Assembly (NCBI RefSeq): GCF_030070105.1
Contig: NZ_JASJOO010000006.1
Coordinates: 124,001-188,000, forward strand
DNA from: Bermanella sp. WJH001
Lineage (GTDB): Bacteria > Pseudomonadota > Gammaproteobacteria > Pseudomonadales > Oceanobacteraceae
DNA length: 64,000 nucleotides
Direction of reading: 5' to 3'
A program made the translations under genes and the position numbers. The number at the start of each line of letters is the position of its first letter. Positions within the stretch are counted from its first letter, which is position 1. This document shows, in pieces, positions 43,657 through 54,189 of the stretch. The notes under the pieces were generated by a model, which did no database searches, was not told where the DNA came from, and saw only the letters and a list, made by a program, of their open reading frames with translations.

Positions 43657-45239
43657 TGGATATTAAGTCCCTGCAAGCCCAGCACAGTTGGGGTGAAAGT
43701 CTAAAGGCGCTGTTTCAGCGCCATGTTTTTTTCATGCTGTTATTGGGTTTCTCTGCTGGCTTGCCTTTGATGCTCATTTTTTCATCTTTGTCTTTATGGT
43801 TAGGTGAAGCGGGTATTAATAAATCCACTGTCACCTATTTTAGTTGGGCAGCATTGGGTTACAGTTTTAAATTTGTGTGGGCGCCGTTAGTGGATTGCCT
43901 GCCGCTTCCTGTTTTAACAAGAGTTTTAGGTTTACGCCGCTCTTGGCTGTTATTCGCGCAAGCGGGCATTATCAGCGCCATTTGCATCATGGCATCTTCC
44001 AACCCCATCATAGAAACAGATCTTACTTGGATGGCTTTAGGGGCTGTTTTGCTGGGTTTTTCAGCCGCCACACAAGATATCTCGATTGATGCGTATCGTA
44101 TTGAAGTGGCCTCTGCGGATATGCAGGGGTTATTAAGCGCTGCATATATAGCGGGCTATCGAGTGGCGATGATTGTGGCCGGTGCTGGTGCGTTATATTC
44201 CGCCAGTTATTTTGGTTCGACCACTGAACAGTATATCTATGAAGCATGGCAATATACTTATTATGGTATGGCGATGTTTGGTTTAGTTGGGGTGGTGGCC
44301 ACTTTTTTAATTTCAGAACCCATTAAGCGGGAGTCGCAATTTTCACACTCAGCCAATGAGTATTTAGGATTACTGCTGGCGTTTGTTGTGTGTGTGTTGG
44401 GTTTTGTGGTGTGTTTTTATTTTAGCCGTGATGTGTCTGATCAACTCAAAGCGCTATTGAGTGAGGCGTTAAGTAATAAAGCGCTTTCAGGCTTTGTGAT
44501 TGAACTGTTGCGTTTGGCGTTTGCCCTGAGTGTGGCGGTTGCTTTAGGCAAACTGTGCATTTTAACGGGGGTGGCCAACCGACAAATGTTGGCTCATAGC
44601 TATGTTTCGCCCGTTAAGCAGTTTTTTGATGATTATGGGGTTAAAACAGCTTGGTTGCTGCTGGCTTTAATTGGACTGTATCGCATTAGTGATATTGTGC
44701 TGGGGGTGATGAGTAATCTGTTTTACCAAGACTTAGGTTTCACTAAGGTCGACATTGCTAATGCCGTCAAATTTTTTGGTTTAGCCATGACCATAGTTGG
44801 TGGTTTTCTCGGTGGTATCTGGGTGATGCGTCATGGTGTCATGCGGGTATTATTCATCAGTGCGCTATTGGTCGTGATTACCAATATGATGTTTATTGCC
44901 TTGTATTTTGCCGGTAAAAACGTGTTTGTTTTATACGCAGTGGTATCGGCAGACAATTTAGTGGCTGGCATTGCCACGGCAGCATTTGTGGCGTTTTTAT
45001 CAAGTTTGGTGAACGTACAATTTACCGCCATGCAGTATGCTATTTTTTCTTCGCTGATGACGCTGATCCCCAAAGTGTTGGCGGGTTACTCTGGCAGTAT
45101 TGTGGAAAGTATTGGTTACCCAGGTTTTTTCATTTTTACTGGATTAGTTGGCTTGCCAATTTTATTTTTGGTGGTTGTGGCTCAGCGCTCTTTGGTTGTT
45201 CATGAGAAGAGTATTAACCGAGAAAATACGGCTTGTTAA
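43656..45239 (+). CDS. ampG: AmpG-type muropeptide permease (MFS)
   Basis: Inner-membrane transporter importing anhydro-muropeptides for recycling. The N-terminal half has the AmpG pattern FSAGLPLMLIFSSLSLWL, SYSFKFVWAPLVD-like sequence and GFSAATQDISIDAYRIE. Long (527 aa) with about 14 helices, as in Pseudomonas AmpG. It is in an operon with yajQ by 1-base overlap. It supplies the substrate for the AmpD amidase encoded at 23895. The C-terminus overlaps the convergent alkyltransferase-like gene by 26 bases. Confidence 0.93.
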   Translation: MDIKSLQAQHSWGESLKALFQRHVFFMLLLGFSAGLPLMLIFSSLSLWLGEAGINKSTVTYFSWAALGYSFKFVWAPLVDCLPLPVLTRVLGLRRSWLLFAQAGIISAICIMASSNPIIETDLTWMALGAVLLGFSAATQDISIDAYRIEVASADMQGLLSAAYIAGYRVAMIVAGAGALYSASYFGSTTEQYIYEAWQYTYYGMAMFGLVGVVATFLISEPIKRESQFSHSANEYLGLLLAFVVCVLGFVVCFYFSRDVSDQLKALLSEALSNKALSGFVIELLRLAFALSVAVALGKLCILTGVANRQMLAHSYVSPVKQFFDDYGVKTAWLLLALIGLYRISDIVLGVMSNLFYQDLGFTKVDIANAVKFFGLAMTIVGGFLGGIWVMRHGVMRVLFISALLVVITNMMFIALYFAGKNVFVLYAVVSADNLVAGIATAAFVAFLSSLVNVQFTAMQYAIFSSLMTLIPKVLAGYSGSIVESIGYPGFFIFTGLVGLPILFLVVVAQRSLVVHEKSINRENTAC

Positions 45240-45510
45240 TTTTATCATTGATAATAGGAATCCCTTCACTTTGCAGTCTTTGGCGTTGCTCAGTGTACCC
45301 ATCCGAGCCTTGGGGCAAACTAATTTTACCCTGTGAATTCACCACTCTGTGCCAAGGTAGCTGAGTATCTTTCGGTAAGTTTTTTAGCAACCTACCCACA
45401 TGTCGGGAGTGATTTGGAAAGCCTGCAGATCGAGCAAGAGCACCGTAACTCACGGTATGTCCGAAGGGGATTTGGCTTAATACGCTGTAAATCATGTGGT
45501 CGAAGTTCAT
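45214..45510 (-). CDS. atl: Alkyltransferase-like protein (MGMT family, catalytic Cys replaced by Trp)
   Basis: 98-aa protein of the DNA methyltransferase-like family. The start IYSVLSQIPFGHTVSYGALA and the active-site region LPWHRVVNSQGKISLP are clear, but the PCHR motif of O6-alkylguanine methyltransferases reads PWHR, the signature of alkyltransferase-like proteins that bind O6-alkylguanine and recruit nucleotide excision repair without removing the alkyl group. Convergent overlap with ampG of 26 bases. Confidence 0.92.
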   Translation of the reverse strand: MNFDHMIYSVLSQIPFGHTVSYGALARSAGFPNHSRHVGRLLKNLPKDTQLPWHRVVNSQGKISLPQGSDGYTEQRQRLQSEGIPIINDKINKPYFLG

Positions 45511-45535
45511 GTTTACAGCGTATCATAGGCAGTAC

Positions 45536-47158
45536 TTAACTGGCTTTTAATTTTCCAATTTGTGATTGCAGTTTGCCCGACATGCCTTTGAGTGACTCAC
45601 TTAAATCGAGAGTCTGCTTAGCATACTTCGAGCTGTCTTCAGCAATGGTGGTGATTTCATTTACATTTTGTGAAATGTCATCTGCAACGCTGCTTTGCTC
45701 TTGTGCGGCTTGTGCAATTTGCTCGTTAGTGCCTAATATCTGCTGAATATCGTGACTGATTTTCTCAATGGTTTCACCTGCTTGATTTACCTGTGTCACG
45801 CTTTCCTCGGTGCGACTTTGGCCTGACTCAATGGCCGTTACCGCATTTTGGGCACCGTTTTGCACGTTTTCGATGATGGTGTGAATTTCTGCGGTGCTTT
45901 CTTGAGTCCGCTGAGCCAGTGTTCTAACTTCATCGGCAACCACCGCAAAGCCACGACCTTGCTCACCTGCACGGGCAGCCTCAATGGCGGCGTTTAGGGC
46001 GAGTAGATTGGTTTGTTCAGCAATGCCTTTAATGACATCCAATACGGTACCGACGTTTTTGGTATCCAGTTCAAGGTTACGCACCACGTCTGCGGTGCTG
46101 GCGATTTGTTCACTGGTTGCATTAATGGTGGCAATGGCATGGCGCATGATACCAACCCCCTCAGAGGCTGATTTTTCAACATTGTTTGCCACTTGTGCCG
46201 CATCTTGTGCATGACGAGCCACTTCTGCTGAAGCGGCGGACATTTGAGTAATAGCGGTAGCCATTTGATCGGTACGTTGATACTGATTATGGGTGCCTTT
46301 TTGTATGGTGCTGGCAATATCGTGAAGAGACTGAGCATCTTGACTTAATTGCTTGATGGAGTCGCTGATGGCAGAGGTGCCTTCATTTAAATTCACTTGA
46401 AGCTGAGAAACAGCAGCATACATTTGTGCGACTTCATCATCGCCATCACGGCGTCTGACTTTAAAGTCTAAGTTACCTTTTGCTAAATCGGTAATGTAAC
46501 GTCTGGCTTGGGTGATGGGCGCACAAATCCAGCGATTAATTAATATTGAAGCGATGACAAAAAATGAGATCATGGTGACCAAGATAATTGAAAGGCCATA
46601 CATGACCGTACTTTTGGCAGCAGCCGTGGTGGATTGGCTATGCTCTTGGGCCTGTTTATATGCAAGCTCGGTAATTTCAGTGGCCATTTTTGTAGGCTCA
46701 CGATCAATACCTGAAACAGCGCTATCACCTGCCATGTGGTTGTAATTTGATGAGATAAAGGCGTTATAGCCAATTTTATACTTATCAAGTAAGGCTTTGT
46801 GTTCGGTTAAAAAGGCTTTGGTTAAGTCTTTGGTATCACTTTTTGCGGTCAGCGATATAACCTTGTTGCCCAGTGCTTGTACCTTGTCATGCTGGCTTTG
46901 GAATTTTCCCCAGTACTTTTCTCGTTTGGCGTCGTCATGGCCACGCAATAATACGTTTTTCCACTCTTGAACTTGCACTTTGAATTCGACGGCCATGGAG
47001 TCCGCTGCCAGTGCTGATGCAACGTCATGATCCAATACTTCTTCAAATTCAGTGACTTGATTGGAAAGGGATATAAAAGAGATGCCACTAATGATACCGA
47101 CACCTAAGATGCCAGTACCAATAATGATTAATAGTTTTGCGCGCAAGCCCATGGACAT
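45536..47158 (-). CDS. Methyl-accepting chemotaxis protein
   Basis: Second chemoreceptor of the window (about 540 aa). First helix near residues 8-28 ([20 protein letters not shown]), periplasmic helical sensor about 30-185, second helix near 186-210 ([19 protein letters not shown]), HAMP to about 265, and the signalling tip [20 protein letters not shown]. The ATG at 47158 (MSMGLRAK) is chosen because GGAGG lies 7 bases upstream; the in-frame ATG at 47170 would place that site inside the gene. Ligand unknown. Confidence 0.95.
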   Translation of the reverse strand: MSMGLRAKLLIIIGTGILGVGIISGISFISLSNQVTEFEEVLDHDVASALAADSMAVEFKVQVQEWKNVLLRGHDDAKREKYWGKFQSQHDKVQALGNKVISLTAKSDTKDLTKAFLTEHKALLDKYKIGYNAFISSNYNHMAGDSAVSGIDREPTKMATEITELAYKQAQEHSQSTTAAAKSTVMYGLSIILVTMISFFVIASILINRWICAPITQARRYITDLAKGNLDFKVRRRDGDDEVAQMYAAVSQLQVNLNEGTSAISDSIKQLSQDAQSLHDIASTIQKGTHNQYQRTDQMATAITQMSAASAEVARHAQDAAQVANNVEKSASEGVGIMRHAIATINATSEQIASTADVVRNLELDTKNVGTVLDVIKGIAEQTNLLALNAAIEAARAGEQGRGFAVVADEVRTLAQRTQESTAEIHTIIENVQNGAQNAVTAIESGQSRTEESVTQVNQAGETIEKISHDIQQILGTNEQIAQAAQEQSSVADDISQNVNEITTIAEDSSKYAKQTLDLSESLKGMSGKLQSQIGKLKAS

Positions 47159-47246
47159 GATGTCCTCCATTAGGAAAATACCGTTACCTAATAGTCAGTC
47201 TAGCCCTATTTTTCAGATGTGCAGGTTTTCTAAGACTCAACTTTGC

Positions 47247-48008
47247 TTATAAGCGCAGGCCCCCATCTAGCTCAATGATACGGCCGTTCATATAATCATT
47301 TTCTAATAAAAATGCCACGCTGTGGGCGATTTCGTCGGCTTCACCCATACGTTTGGCTGGGATCATATTGGTCATCTTGGCCAACACATCTTCACGTATG
47401 CTGGCGGTCATGTCGGTACGGATAAACCCCGGAGCAATGGCGTTGCTACGAATATTGAATTGAGCCAGTTCTTTTGCCCAAACCACACTTAACGAGGCGA
47501 CACCGGCTTTAGCGGCACTGTAATTACTTTGCCCCATGTTGCCAGCACGCGAAATACTTGAAATATTGATAATGCAGCCAGCTTGATTCAACTTGGCCGC
47601 TTGGTAAGCAAACTCACGGCCACATAAAAACACACCGGTTAGGTTTACATCTATGACACTTTGCCAGTGATTCAGTGGCAGTTTGCTTAGCTCTCCATCT
47701 TTTGCCTTTAAGAGTAAGCCGTCTCGTAAAATACCGGCATTATTCACAAGGCCGTTAAGTGCCCCAAAGTCTTGTGAGATGTTTTGAAAGGTACTTTCAA
47801 CATTGTCTTCTTTTGCCACATTACACGAGTAAAATTTCACTTGTGGGCTGCCGGCTTCTTCGCAAAGTGTTTGGGTTTGCGCGAGTTTGGTGTCGTCTAA
47901 ATCGATTAAAGCCAGTTTTGCCTTTTTACGCGCAAGGTAGAGGGCCATTGACTGACCTAAACCCTGAGCAGCACCTGTGATCACGATTACGCTGTTTTCT
48001 AATTGCAT
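47247..48008 (-). CDS. SDR-family oxidoreductase, FabG-like
   Basis: Short-chain dehydrogenase of 253 aa with the NAD(P)-binding motif TGAAQGLGQSMA, NNAGILRDG, catalytic Ser in INISSISRAG and the catalytic YSAAK. The C-terminal FIRTDMTASI and GGLRL resemble 3-oxoacyl-ACP reductases and acetoacetyl-CoA reductases. The exact substrate cannot be decided; no fatty-acid genes are adjacent. Confidence 0.9.
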   Translation of the reverse strand: MQLENSVIVITGAAQGLGQSMALYLARKKAKLALIDLDDTKLAQTQTLCEEAGSPQVKFYSCNVAKEDNVESTFQNISQDFGALNGLVNNAGILRDGLLLKAKDGELSKLPLNHWQSVIDVNLTGVFLCGREFAYQAAKLNQAGCIINISSISRAGNMGQSNYSAAKAGVASLSVVWAKELAQFNIRSNAIAPGFIRTDMTASIREDVLAKMTNMIPAKRMGEADEIAHSVAFLLENDYMNGRIIELDGGLRL

Positions 48009-48095
48009 GATAAAGTCCCTGTGTCGTATTAAATGACGATTACATTAGCGTGTTCTATGCGCTTCGCCAATCCTGCTTTGATCTGATTTGTGGTG

Positions 48096-48650
48096 TTACC
48101 ACCAGAAAGTTGCAATGCCAATTATGATAAATAAGCCCGCTGCGATGATTCGAACGGTATTTAATGGCAGGCGCTTCATGAGCGCTTCGCCAAAATAAAT
48201 CACAGGAATATTGGCCAATAACATACCCATGGTGGTACCAATCGTAACTAATAATAGGTTTTGATATTGAGCCCCAAGAATAACCGTTGCCACTTGGGTC
48301 TTATCACCAATTTCAGCCAAAAAGAATAAAATCGTGGTGGCGACAAACGGCCCTAAATTCGCCATTAAATTGGTTTTGTCATCTAATTTGTCAGGTATTA
48401 ATACCCATAGGCCAACCAGGATGAAACTGCCGGAAATTAAGTATTGCAGCCAATTAGCGTCTAGCCATTGAGTGGAATATTGCCCAAGCCACGCACTCAA
48501 ACCATGATTAATGATCGTGGCAAGTAAAATACCAGCAATGATGGCCCATTTATTTGTGAAACGGGTTGCTAACAGTAGCGAAAGAAGCTGAGTTTTATCG
48601 CCGATTTCGGCAAGCGCCACACTGGTGGTGGAAATGAATAGGGATTCCAT
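48096..48650 (-). CDS. TMEM165/GDT1-family manganese exporter
   Basis: Cation exporter of the UPF0016/GDT1 family. Two inverted halves each carry the E-x-G-D-K-T-Q motif (LAEIGDKTQLLSLLLATRF and LAEIGDKTQVATVILGAQY) with six membrane segments. Bacterial members export Mn2+. The ATG at 48650 follows GGAG about 6 bases upstream; a frame extension to 48677 is unnecessary. Control by the yybP-ykoY riboswitch just upstream supports Mn2+ export. Confidence 0.94.
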   Translation of the reverse strand: MESLFISTTSVALAEIGDKTQLLSLLLATRFTNKWAIIAGILLATIINHGLSAWLGQYSTQWLDANWLQYLISGSFILVGLWVLIPDKLDDKTNLMANLGPFVATTILFFLAEIGDKTQVATVILGAQYQNLLLVTIGTTMGMLLANIPVIYFGEALMKRLPLNTVRIIAAGLFIIIGIATFWW

Positions 48651-48717
48651 AAAAGGCTCCGGCGGGATTTTGAACATAAGGCAAACAGCAACCTCCCGCC
48701 TATGGGATTGCTATTTA

Positions 48718-48836
48718 CCTTAAGTCTTGCCGATGTATAGAGGGTGTTATACACGATGCCACCATAAGCCATTGAGGGCTTAATTATGTTGACAGCATCA
48801 CCAGCTATAAGCTGGCAGGCTACTCCCTTAAGATGG
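48718..48836 (-). ncRNA. yybP-ykoY manganese riboswitch
   Basis: On the minus strand the transcript starts CATCTTAAGGGAGTAGCCTG, then carries GTCAACATAATTAAGCCC and ends CGGCAAGACTTAAG, matching the conserved GGGGAGUAG, GUCAACAUA and GGCAAGACC-type elements of the family. Downstream, GGCGGGA (minus strand) can pair with TCCCGCC just before the GDT1 ribosome-binding site, a plausible translational or termination switch. Mn2+ is the established ligand of the family. Confidence 0.9.
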
Positions 48837-48841
48837 CGTGG

Positions 48842-48869
48842 ATTATAAAGGGGACTCGTGTGTTGTCAA
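48842..48869 (-). promoter_or_regulatory. Sigma-70 promoter of the manganese riboswitch
   Basis: On the minus strand, TTGACA (48864-48869) and TATAAT (48842-48847) are separated by 16 bases; both hexamers are exact consensus matches. Transcription would begin near 48835, at the riboswitch 5' end. Confidence 0.88.
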
Positions 48870-48913
48870 TCTAGGATCAGTGAGCATACAAAACGGGAGA
48901 AAGTGTAGGTGTG

Positions 48914-49062
48914 GCATGCCATCTTTGCCACCGATGGCACAGCTCTGTACCGTACTTCCTGTACATATGCGTTCTTTGCCGTCCATGGCACCGCGCTATA
49001 CCGTACTTCCTGTACATATGCGTTCTTTGCCGTCCATGGCACCGCGCTATACCGTACATCCT
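48914..49062. repeat. 51-bp tandem repeat array, locus A (three units)
   Basis: Units at 48961-49011 and 49012-49062 are 51 bases long and identical except for CTTCCT versus CATCCT at the end; a more diverged unit fills 48914-48960. Each contains TTGCCGTCCATGGCACCG, with a palindromic TGCC...GGCA core, and a TATACCGTAC segment. The array lies next to the terminator of the minus-strand gene 49133-49660. Related copies are at 56144 and 59921. Confidence 0.88.
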
Positions 49063-49068
49063 GTACAT

Positions 49069-49095
49069 AAAAAAGCCCCGAGGAAACCTCGGGGC
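49069..49095 (-). terminator. Terminator for the minus-strand gene at 49133
   Basis: Stem GCCCCGAGG (49075-49083) and CCTCGGGGC (49087-49095) with a 3-base loop and an A-run on the left, which reads as a T-run on the minus strand. Confidence 0.9.
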
Positions 49096-49132
49096 AAGCG
49101 GTCTACACAACATAACAGGACAACAATCTGGG

Positions 49133-49660
49133 CTACACGTCCGCGTAGCGGTGGCTTAGTGAGTCAAAAAACTGTTCTCTGAGCTTGCTCACTTCACGTT
49201 TAATTTCTTGGGCTTCTTGTTCATTTAAGTCTTTTTTGTCGATATAAAAGTGCCGGCGGAAAAAGATAACCTTACTGCGGAATTTACGCAGGCTTTTATA
49301 CAGTGACTTTTCGTTTAATAAGAGTAGCTTGGATTCAGCGGCTGTAAGCTCATTAAAGCTATGCACCAACTCGTCCAGCACAAGGTAAAGCTCACTACGG
49401 CGGCTTTGCGGCCAGTCATAACGGTTTTTTGTCGCATTCATATACTCATTGATCAGTTCGAAGTACTTCATAAACACGTGATGAACTTGCTCTGCTTGTT
49501 GCGCAATGCCTTCTAATAAATCACGCTGGTGGTCTAGGCGTTGCTGAGCTCGGTTGTGCTTAAGGCGCATGCCCGATAGCCAGTAGCCAGATAATCCCGC
49601 AATCATGGCACCAAGGGTGACCTTGATGCTGGTATCTAAAATGACGATCAGTTCTTGCAT
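49133..49660 (-). CDS. Membrane-anchored coiled-coil protein, function unknown
   Basis: I do not recognise a family. The protein (175 aa) has one N-terminal membrane helix (VTLGAMIAGLSGYWLSGM) followed by a largely helical, charged region (about 32-165) with coiled-coil character (QRLDHQRDLLEGIAQQAEQV) and no catalytic motif. It is flanked by its own terminator and diverges from fxsA. Likely a cytoplasmic-facing helical domain tethered to the inner membrane. Confidence 0.7.
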   Translation of the reverse strand: MQELIVILDTSIKVTLGAMIAGLSGYWLSGMRLKHNRAQQRLDHQRDLLEGIAQQAEQVHHVFMKYFELINEYMNATKNRYDWPQSRRSELYLVLDELVHSFNELTAAESKLLLLNEKSLYKSLRKFRSKVIFFRRHFYIDKKDLNEQEAQEIKREVSKLREQFFDSLSHRYADV

Positions 49661-49749
49661 GGTGACTCCGCGTCAAAAAATCGGTGGTTATCCTTGAAAA
49701 GCAAAAACAACACCACCATTAAGAGAACTTGATAAAAAAGAGAGAAATT

Positions 49750-50184
49750 ATGAGATTTTTATTGTTATTGGTGCTGTTACCGCTAATCGAGGTGGCTGCC
49801 TTTGCCCAGGTGGGTGCAAAAGTGGGTGCAATGAATGCGGTTTTAATGACGTTAGCCACCGCATTTTTAGGTATGTTCTTAATTAAGACACAAGGGTTTC
49901 GTACATTAAGTTTGGTGCGAGAGCAGATTGCCCAAGGGCAAATGCCTGCTCAAGCCGTTATAAGTGGTTTATTGGTATTCGTGTGTGGCGCTTTATTGCT
50001 GATTCCTGGTTTTGTTACGGACATGTTAGGTCTGTTTATTCTTCTACCATTCGTGCGCAACAGCCTAGCGGATATGATCTTAAGTAAAGGGATCGTAGTT
50101 CAACCAGGAGCCAATGCTGGTAACCCTAGAAAATCAGCCGATGGTGGCAATGTGATCGAAGGTCAGTATCGTCGCGAAGATTAA
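49750..50184 (+). CDS. fxsA: FxsA-family membrane protein
   Basis: Small inner-membrane protein; E. coli FxsA overexpression suppresses F exclusion of phage T7, and the gene often precedes groESL. N-terminal pattern LLLVLLPLIEVAAFAQVG, then TLATAFLGMFLIKTQGFRTL and LLIPGFVTDMLGLFILLPFVR are typical. I chose the ATG at 49750 with GAGAGAA upstream; the frame also extends to 49729. It lies directly upstream of groES. Confidence 0.92.
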   Translation: MRFLLLLVLLPLIEVAAFAQVGAKVGAMNAVLMTLATAFLGMFLIKTQGFRTLSLVREQIAQGQMPAQAVISGLLVFVCGALLLIPGFVTDMLGLFILLPFVRNSLADMILSKGIVVQPGANAGNPRKSADGGNVIEGQYRRED

Positions 50185-50207
50185 TTCAAAAAAATCCTAA
50201 CCTAGGT

Positions 50208-50236
50208 GTTGAATTTCATCTGGGTGCCCCCATTTT
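50208..50236 (+). promoter_or_regulatory. Heat-shock sigma-32 promoter of groESL
   Basis: GTTGAA (50208-50213) followed after 14 bases by CCCCAT (50228-50233) matches the CTTGAA/CCCCAT-type consensus of RpoH promoters. It lies about 100 bases before groES, consistent with heat-shock control. Confidence 0.78.
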
Positions 50237-50335
50237 AGGTTCACCAATTTAAATATAGCGGCATTAAGTCGCTGAATAATAAAAAATTTGGCTGACTCAG
50301 CCATTTAACACTGAAACTCGTTTGGAGATACGTTA

Positions 50336-50626
50336 ATGAAAATCCGTCCGTTACACGATCGAATTGTTGTTCGTCGTAAAGAAGAAGAAACTAAAACGGC
50401 TGGCGGTATCGTGCTTCCTGGCGCAGCTGCTGAAAAACCGAATCAAGGTGAAGTAGTAGCAGTCGGTACTGGCCGCATTTTGCAAAATGGTGACATTCAA
50501 GCCCTTGCTGTGAAAGTGGGTGATACGGTTTTGTTTGGTCAATACGGTACTAACACTGTGAAAATCGATGGTGAAGAACTATTGATCATGAGTGAAAACG
50601 AAATCTACGGCATCATTGAAGCTTAA
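50336..50626 (+). CDS. groES: Co-chaperonin GroES
   Basis: Heptameric lid of the GroEL folding chamber. [20 protein letters not shown], the mobile loop [18 protein letters not shown] and [17 protein letters not shown] are conserved; 96 aa is standard. GGAGATA precedes the ATG. groEL starts 50 bases downstream. Confidence 0.98.
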   Translation: MKIRPLHDRIVVRRKEEETKTAGGIVLPGAAAEKPNQGEVVAVGTGRILQNGDIQALAVKVGDTVLFGQYGTNTVKIDGEELLIMSENEIYGIIEA

Positions 50627-50673
50627 TCTTCAATTCACGTTTAAATTGTTAAAATATATTGTTAAGGAATTGA

Positions 50674-52317
<1,644 letters not shown>

Positions 52318-52338
52318 TTCCCCTGAACCCTTCGTTCA

Positions 52339-52370
52339 TAAAAAGGTCTCCCTAGGGAGGCCTTTTTTTT
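52339..52370 (+). terminator. Terminator after groEL
   Basis: Stem AAGGTCTCCC with GGGAGGCCTT (one T-G pair), loop TA, followed by eight T. Confidence 0.92.
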
Positions 52371-52540
52371 GGCTGTCGTATTTAGATGCTGTTTGATTTT
52401 TGTGCGTTGGCTCACTTCGTCGAATAATTTCTGAATTTTTACGGTTTTGTTTCACTTTTTTGTCATACAGTGGCGTTACAGTGCGGCCCGCCTGCTTTAC
52501 AATGGTGCCCCTTTAGAATTTGTACAAGGTAGTAAATATA

Positions 52541-53302
52541 GTGGCCAAGGCCAAAGGAAATCGTCGCTTAATAGCCGTATGTATCATCGTGTACTTTGTG
52601 TGTTTGATTGCATTAATGCCGTTGAATGTGATTTATCGCGTGCTAGCACCTACTCAGCTACCGGTTGACGTTTTAGCCGTCTCTGGCACGATTTGGCAAG
52701 GCAAGGTCGTCATTAAACATGATATGACAGGGCAGCTTGATGCCCAGTGGGCGCTTAAGCCATTAAGTCTGCTTACGGGGCGCTTACAAGCCCAGATGTC
52801 TGTGGATTCCAATGTATTCGATTTTAAAAGCCTTGTGACCGTAAATGGTTTGACCCAGTCTATCGAGCTTGAAAAAACCAGTGGTCTTGTGAGTGCAAAT
52901 TTAATAAACAAAATCATTGCTCAATCTAAAGCAAAAATGAGTGGTGATTTAGAGCTGAACAACACCCATATTGAATACAATTTTGCGACGGGTGAAAGCA
53001 GTGAAGCGCGAGGTCAGCTGGTTTGGTTAGGTGGACAGGTACAGTATCCTAAAGGCCGTACCATGGCCTCTGCTAACTTGCCTATGCTGGTGGCTAAGTT
53101 AGGTAACGAAAATAAAGAATTAAAAGTTGATGTGGCCACAACCGATGGCGTAGAAGTGGCCAATGCCAGTCTTAAAAAAGACGGCTGGGCCAACGTAGCC
53201 GTTCGTAAAGCCATGATCGACTTAGTGGGCGAAAAGTGGCCTAACAAGGTTTCCGCTGATGCGGTTGTGTTTGAAGTTTCTGAGCGTATTTTTACTCGCT
53301 AG
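52541..53302 (+). CDS. gspN: Type II secretion system protein N
   Basis: GspN-family bitopic inner membrane protein, an accessory of the type II secretion system. N-terminal membrane helix (LIAVCIIVYFVCLIALMPL) and the family motif SGTIWQGKV near residue 55, followed by a periplasmic beta-rich region. I chose the GTG at 52541; a TTG frame extends to 52520. It is followed by gspC after 15 bases and gspD, a gspN-C-D order also known in other gammaproteobacteria. Confidence 0.88.
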   Translation: MAKAKGNRRLIAVCIIVYFVCLIALMPLNVIYRVLAPTQLPVDVLAVSGTIWQGKVVIKHDMTGQLDAQWALKPLSLLTGRLQAQMSVDSNVFDFKSLVTVNGLTQSIELEKTSGLVSANLINKIIAQSKAKMSGDLELNNTHIEYNFATGESSEARGQLVWLGGQVQYPKGRTMASANLPMLVAKLGNENKELKVDVATTDGVEVANASLKKDGWANVAVRKAMIDLVGEKWPNKVSADAVVFEVSERIFTR

Positions 53303-53317
53303 CAATAAGGTTTATTT

Positions 53318-54187
53318 GTGCATTGGACAGAACATAAAGCATTTCAACCCAGTATTACCGCTGCAAAGTGGATTTTGGGTTTATGTGTGTCTTATCAATT
53401 AGCAGTGCTGACATGGTTGATCATTGATCAGCCTGTGGTTGTGCTGCCGCCACCTGCTCAAGGTCACAGTGAAGTCTCCGACTTGCCGCAAAGTTATGGG
53501 CTAGCGCAGTTAGATATTTTTGGAAGCGCCAGTGCCGCACCCTTAGCACCTCAGCAGGAAATAGATGCACCTAAAACACGTTTGCGTTTATTGCTGATGG
53601 GAGTATTTGTAGCCACAGATAAGACACAATCTAGCGCCATTATTTCAGAGCAGGGCCGTGACGGTGAGTTCTTTAAAATAGGCGATCGTGTACAAGGTCG
53701 TGCTTTGTTATCTCAAGTATATGAAGACAAAGTAATACTAGATAACAGTGGTAAATTCGAAACATTAACCTTTGAAGAAACCCAAAAAGCATTACAAGGC
53801 ATAACAGCCAATGCACCAAGAAGTGTGGCAAAAGAGCCTGCTAAATCTAGTCGTGCAGAGCGAAAAGAATTTAAAAAAGAGTTACGAGGCATTCGTACCG
53901 CTGAACAATTTGTAGGTTTTGCAAAAGAGCAGTTAGAAGACCCGCAACAAGCAATGGAAAATTTAGGCTTACAGGCAACAGGTGATGGCTATATGTTAAC
54001 GCCATCTTCAACCATGTTGATGGGTATAGGTATGAAGCCTGGGGATAAAATTATTTCTGTGAATGGACACTCTTTAGGAGACCCAGCACAGGACAAAACA
54101 ATTATTGATGAAGTTTACGCATCTGGAAATGCCAGTATTGTCATTGAACGTGGCAGTCGTCGTATGACTATCAACCACGCGTTTTAA
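53318..54187 (+). CDS. gspC: Type II secretion system protein C
   Basis: Inner membrane clamp between the secretin and the platform. Membrane helix (WILGLCVSYQLAVLTWLII) near 18-36, homology region about 60-150 (SYGLAQLDIFGSA, LLLMGVFVATDK), and a C-terminal PDZ-type domain (about 195-289, GIGMKPGDKIISVNGHSLGD). The start is a GTG at 53318. gspD follows after 2 bases. Confidence 0.9.
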   Translation: MHWTEHKAFQPSITAAKWILGLCVSYQLAVLTWLIIDQPVVVLPPPAQGHSEVSDLPQSYGLAQLDIFGSASAAPLAPQQEIDAPKTRLRLLLMGVFVATDKTQSSAIISEQGRDGEFFKIGDRVQGRALLSQVYEDKVILDNSGKFETLTFEETQKALQGITANAPRSVAKEPAKSSRAERKEFKKELRGIRTAEQFVGFAKEQLEDPQQAMENLGLQATGDGYMLTPSSTMLMGIGMKPGDKIISVNGHSLGDPAQDKTIIDEVYASGNASIVIERGSRRMTINHAF

Positions 54188-54189
54188 TT

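Larger units (their letters stand above)
48651..49132. other. 482-base gap: Mn riboswitch, promoter, tandem repeats and terminator
   Basis: Between the GDT1 gene and the next upstream gene. From left to right it contains the expression platform (48651-48717), a riboswitch (48718-48836), a consensus promoter (48842-48869), three tandem repeat units (48914-49062) and a minus-strand terminator (49069-49095). No protein-coding gene is supported; open frames across the repeats are repeat artefacts. Confidence 0.75.

Noticed and set aside
48914-49062. CRISPR array
   Set aside because: Units abut directly with no variable spacers, there are only two or three units, and no cas genes are present.
48838-49182. 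Open frames on both strands across the locus A repeats that encode repetitive peptides
   Set aside because: They exist only because the 51-bp repeat unit is a multiple of three and lacks stops; composition and position match the repeat array, not a protein.
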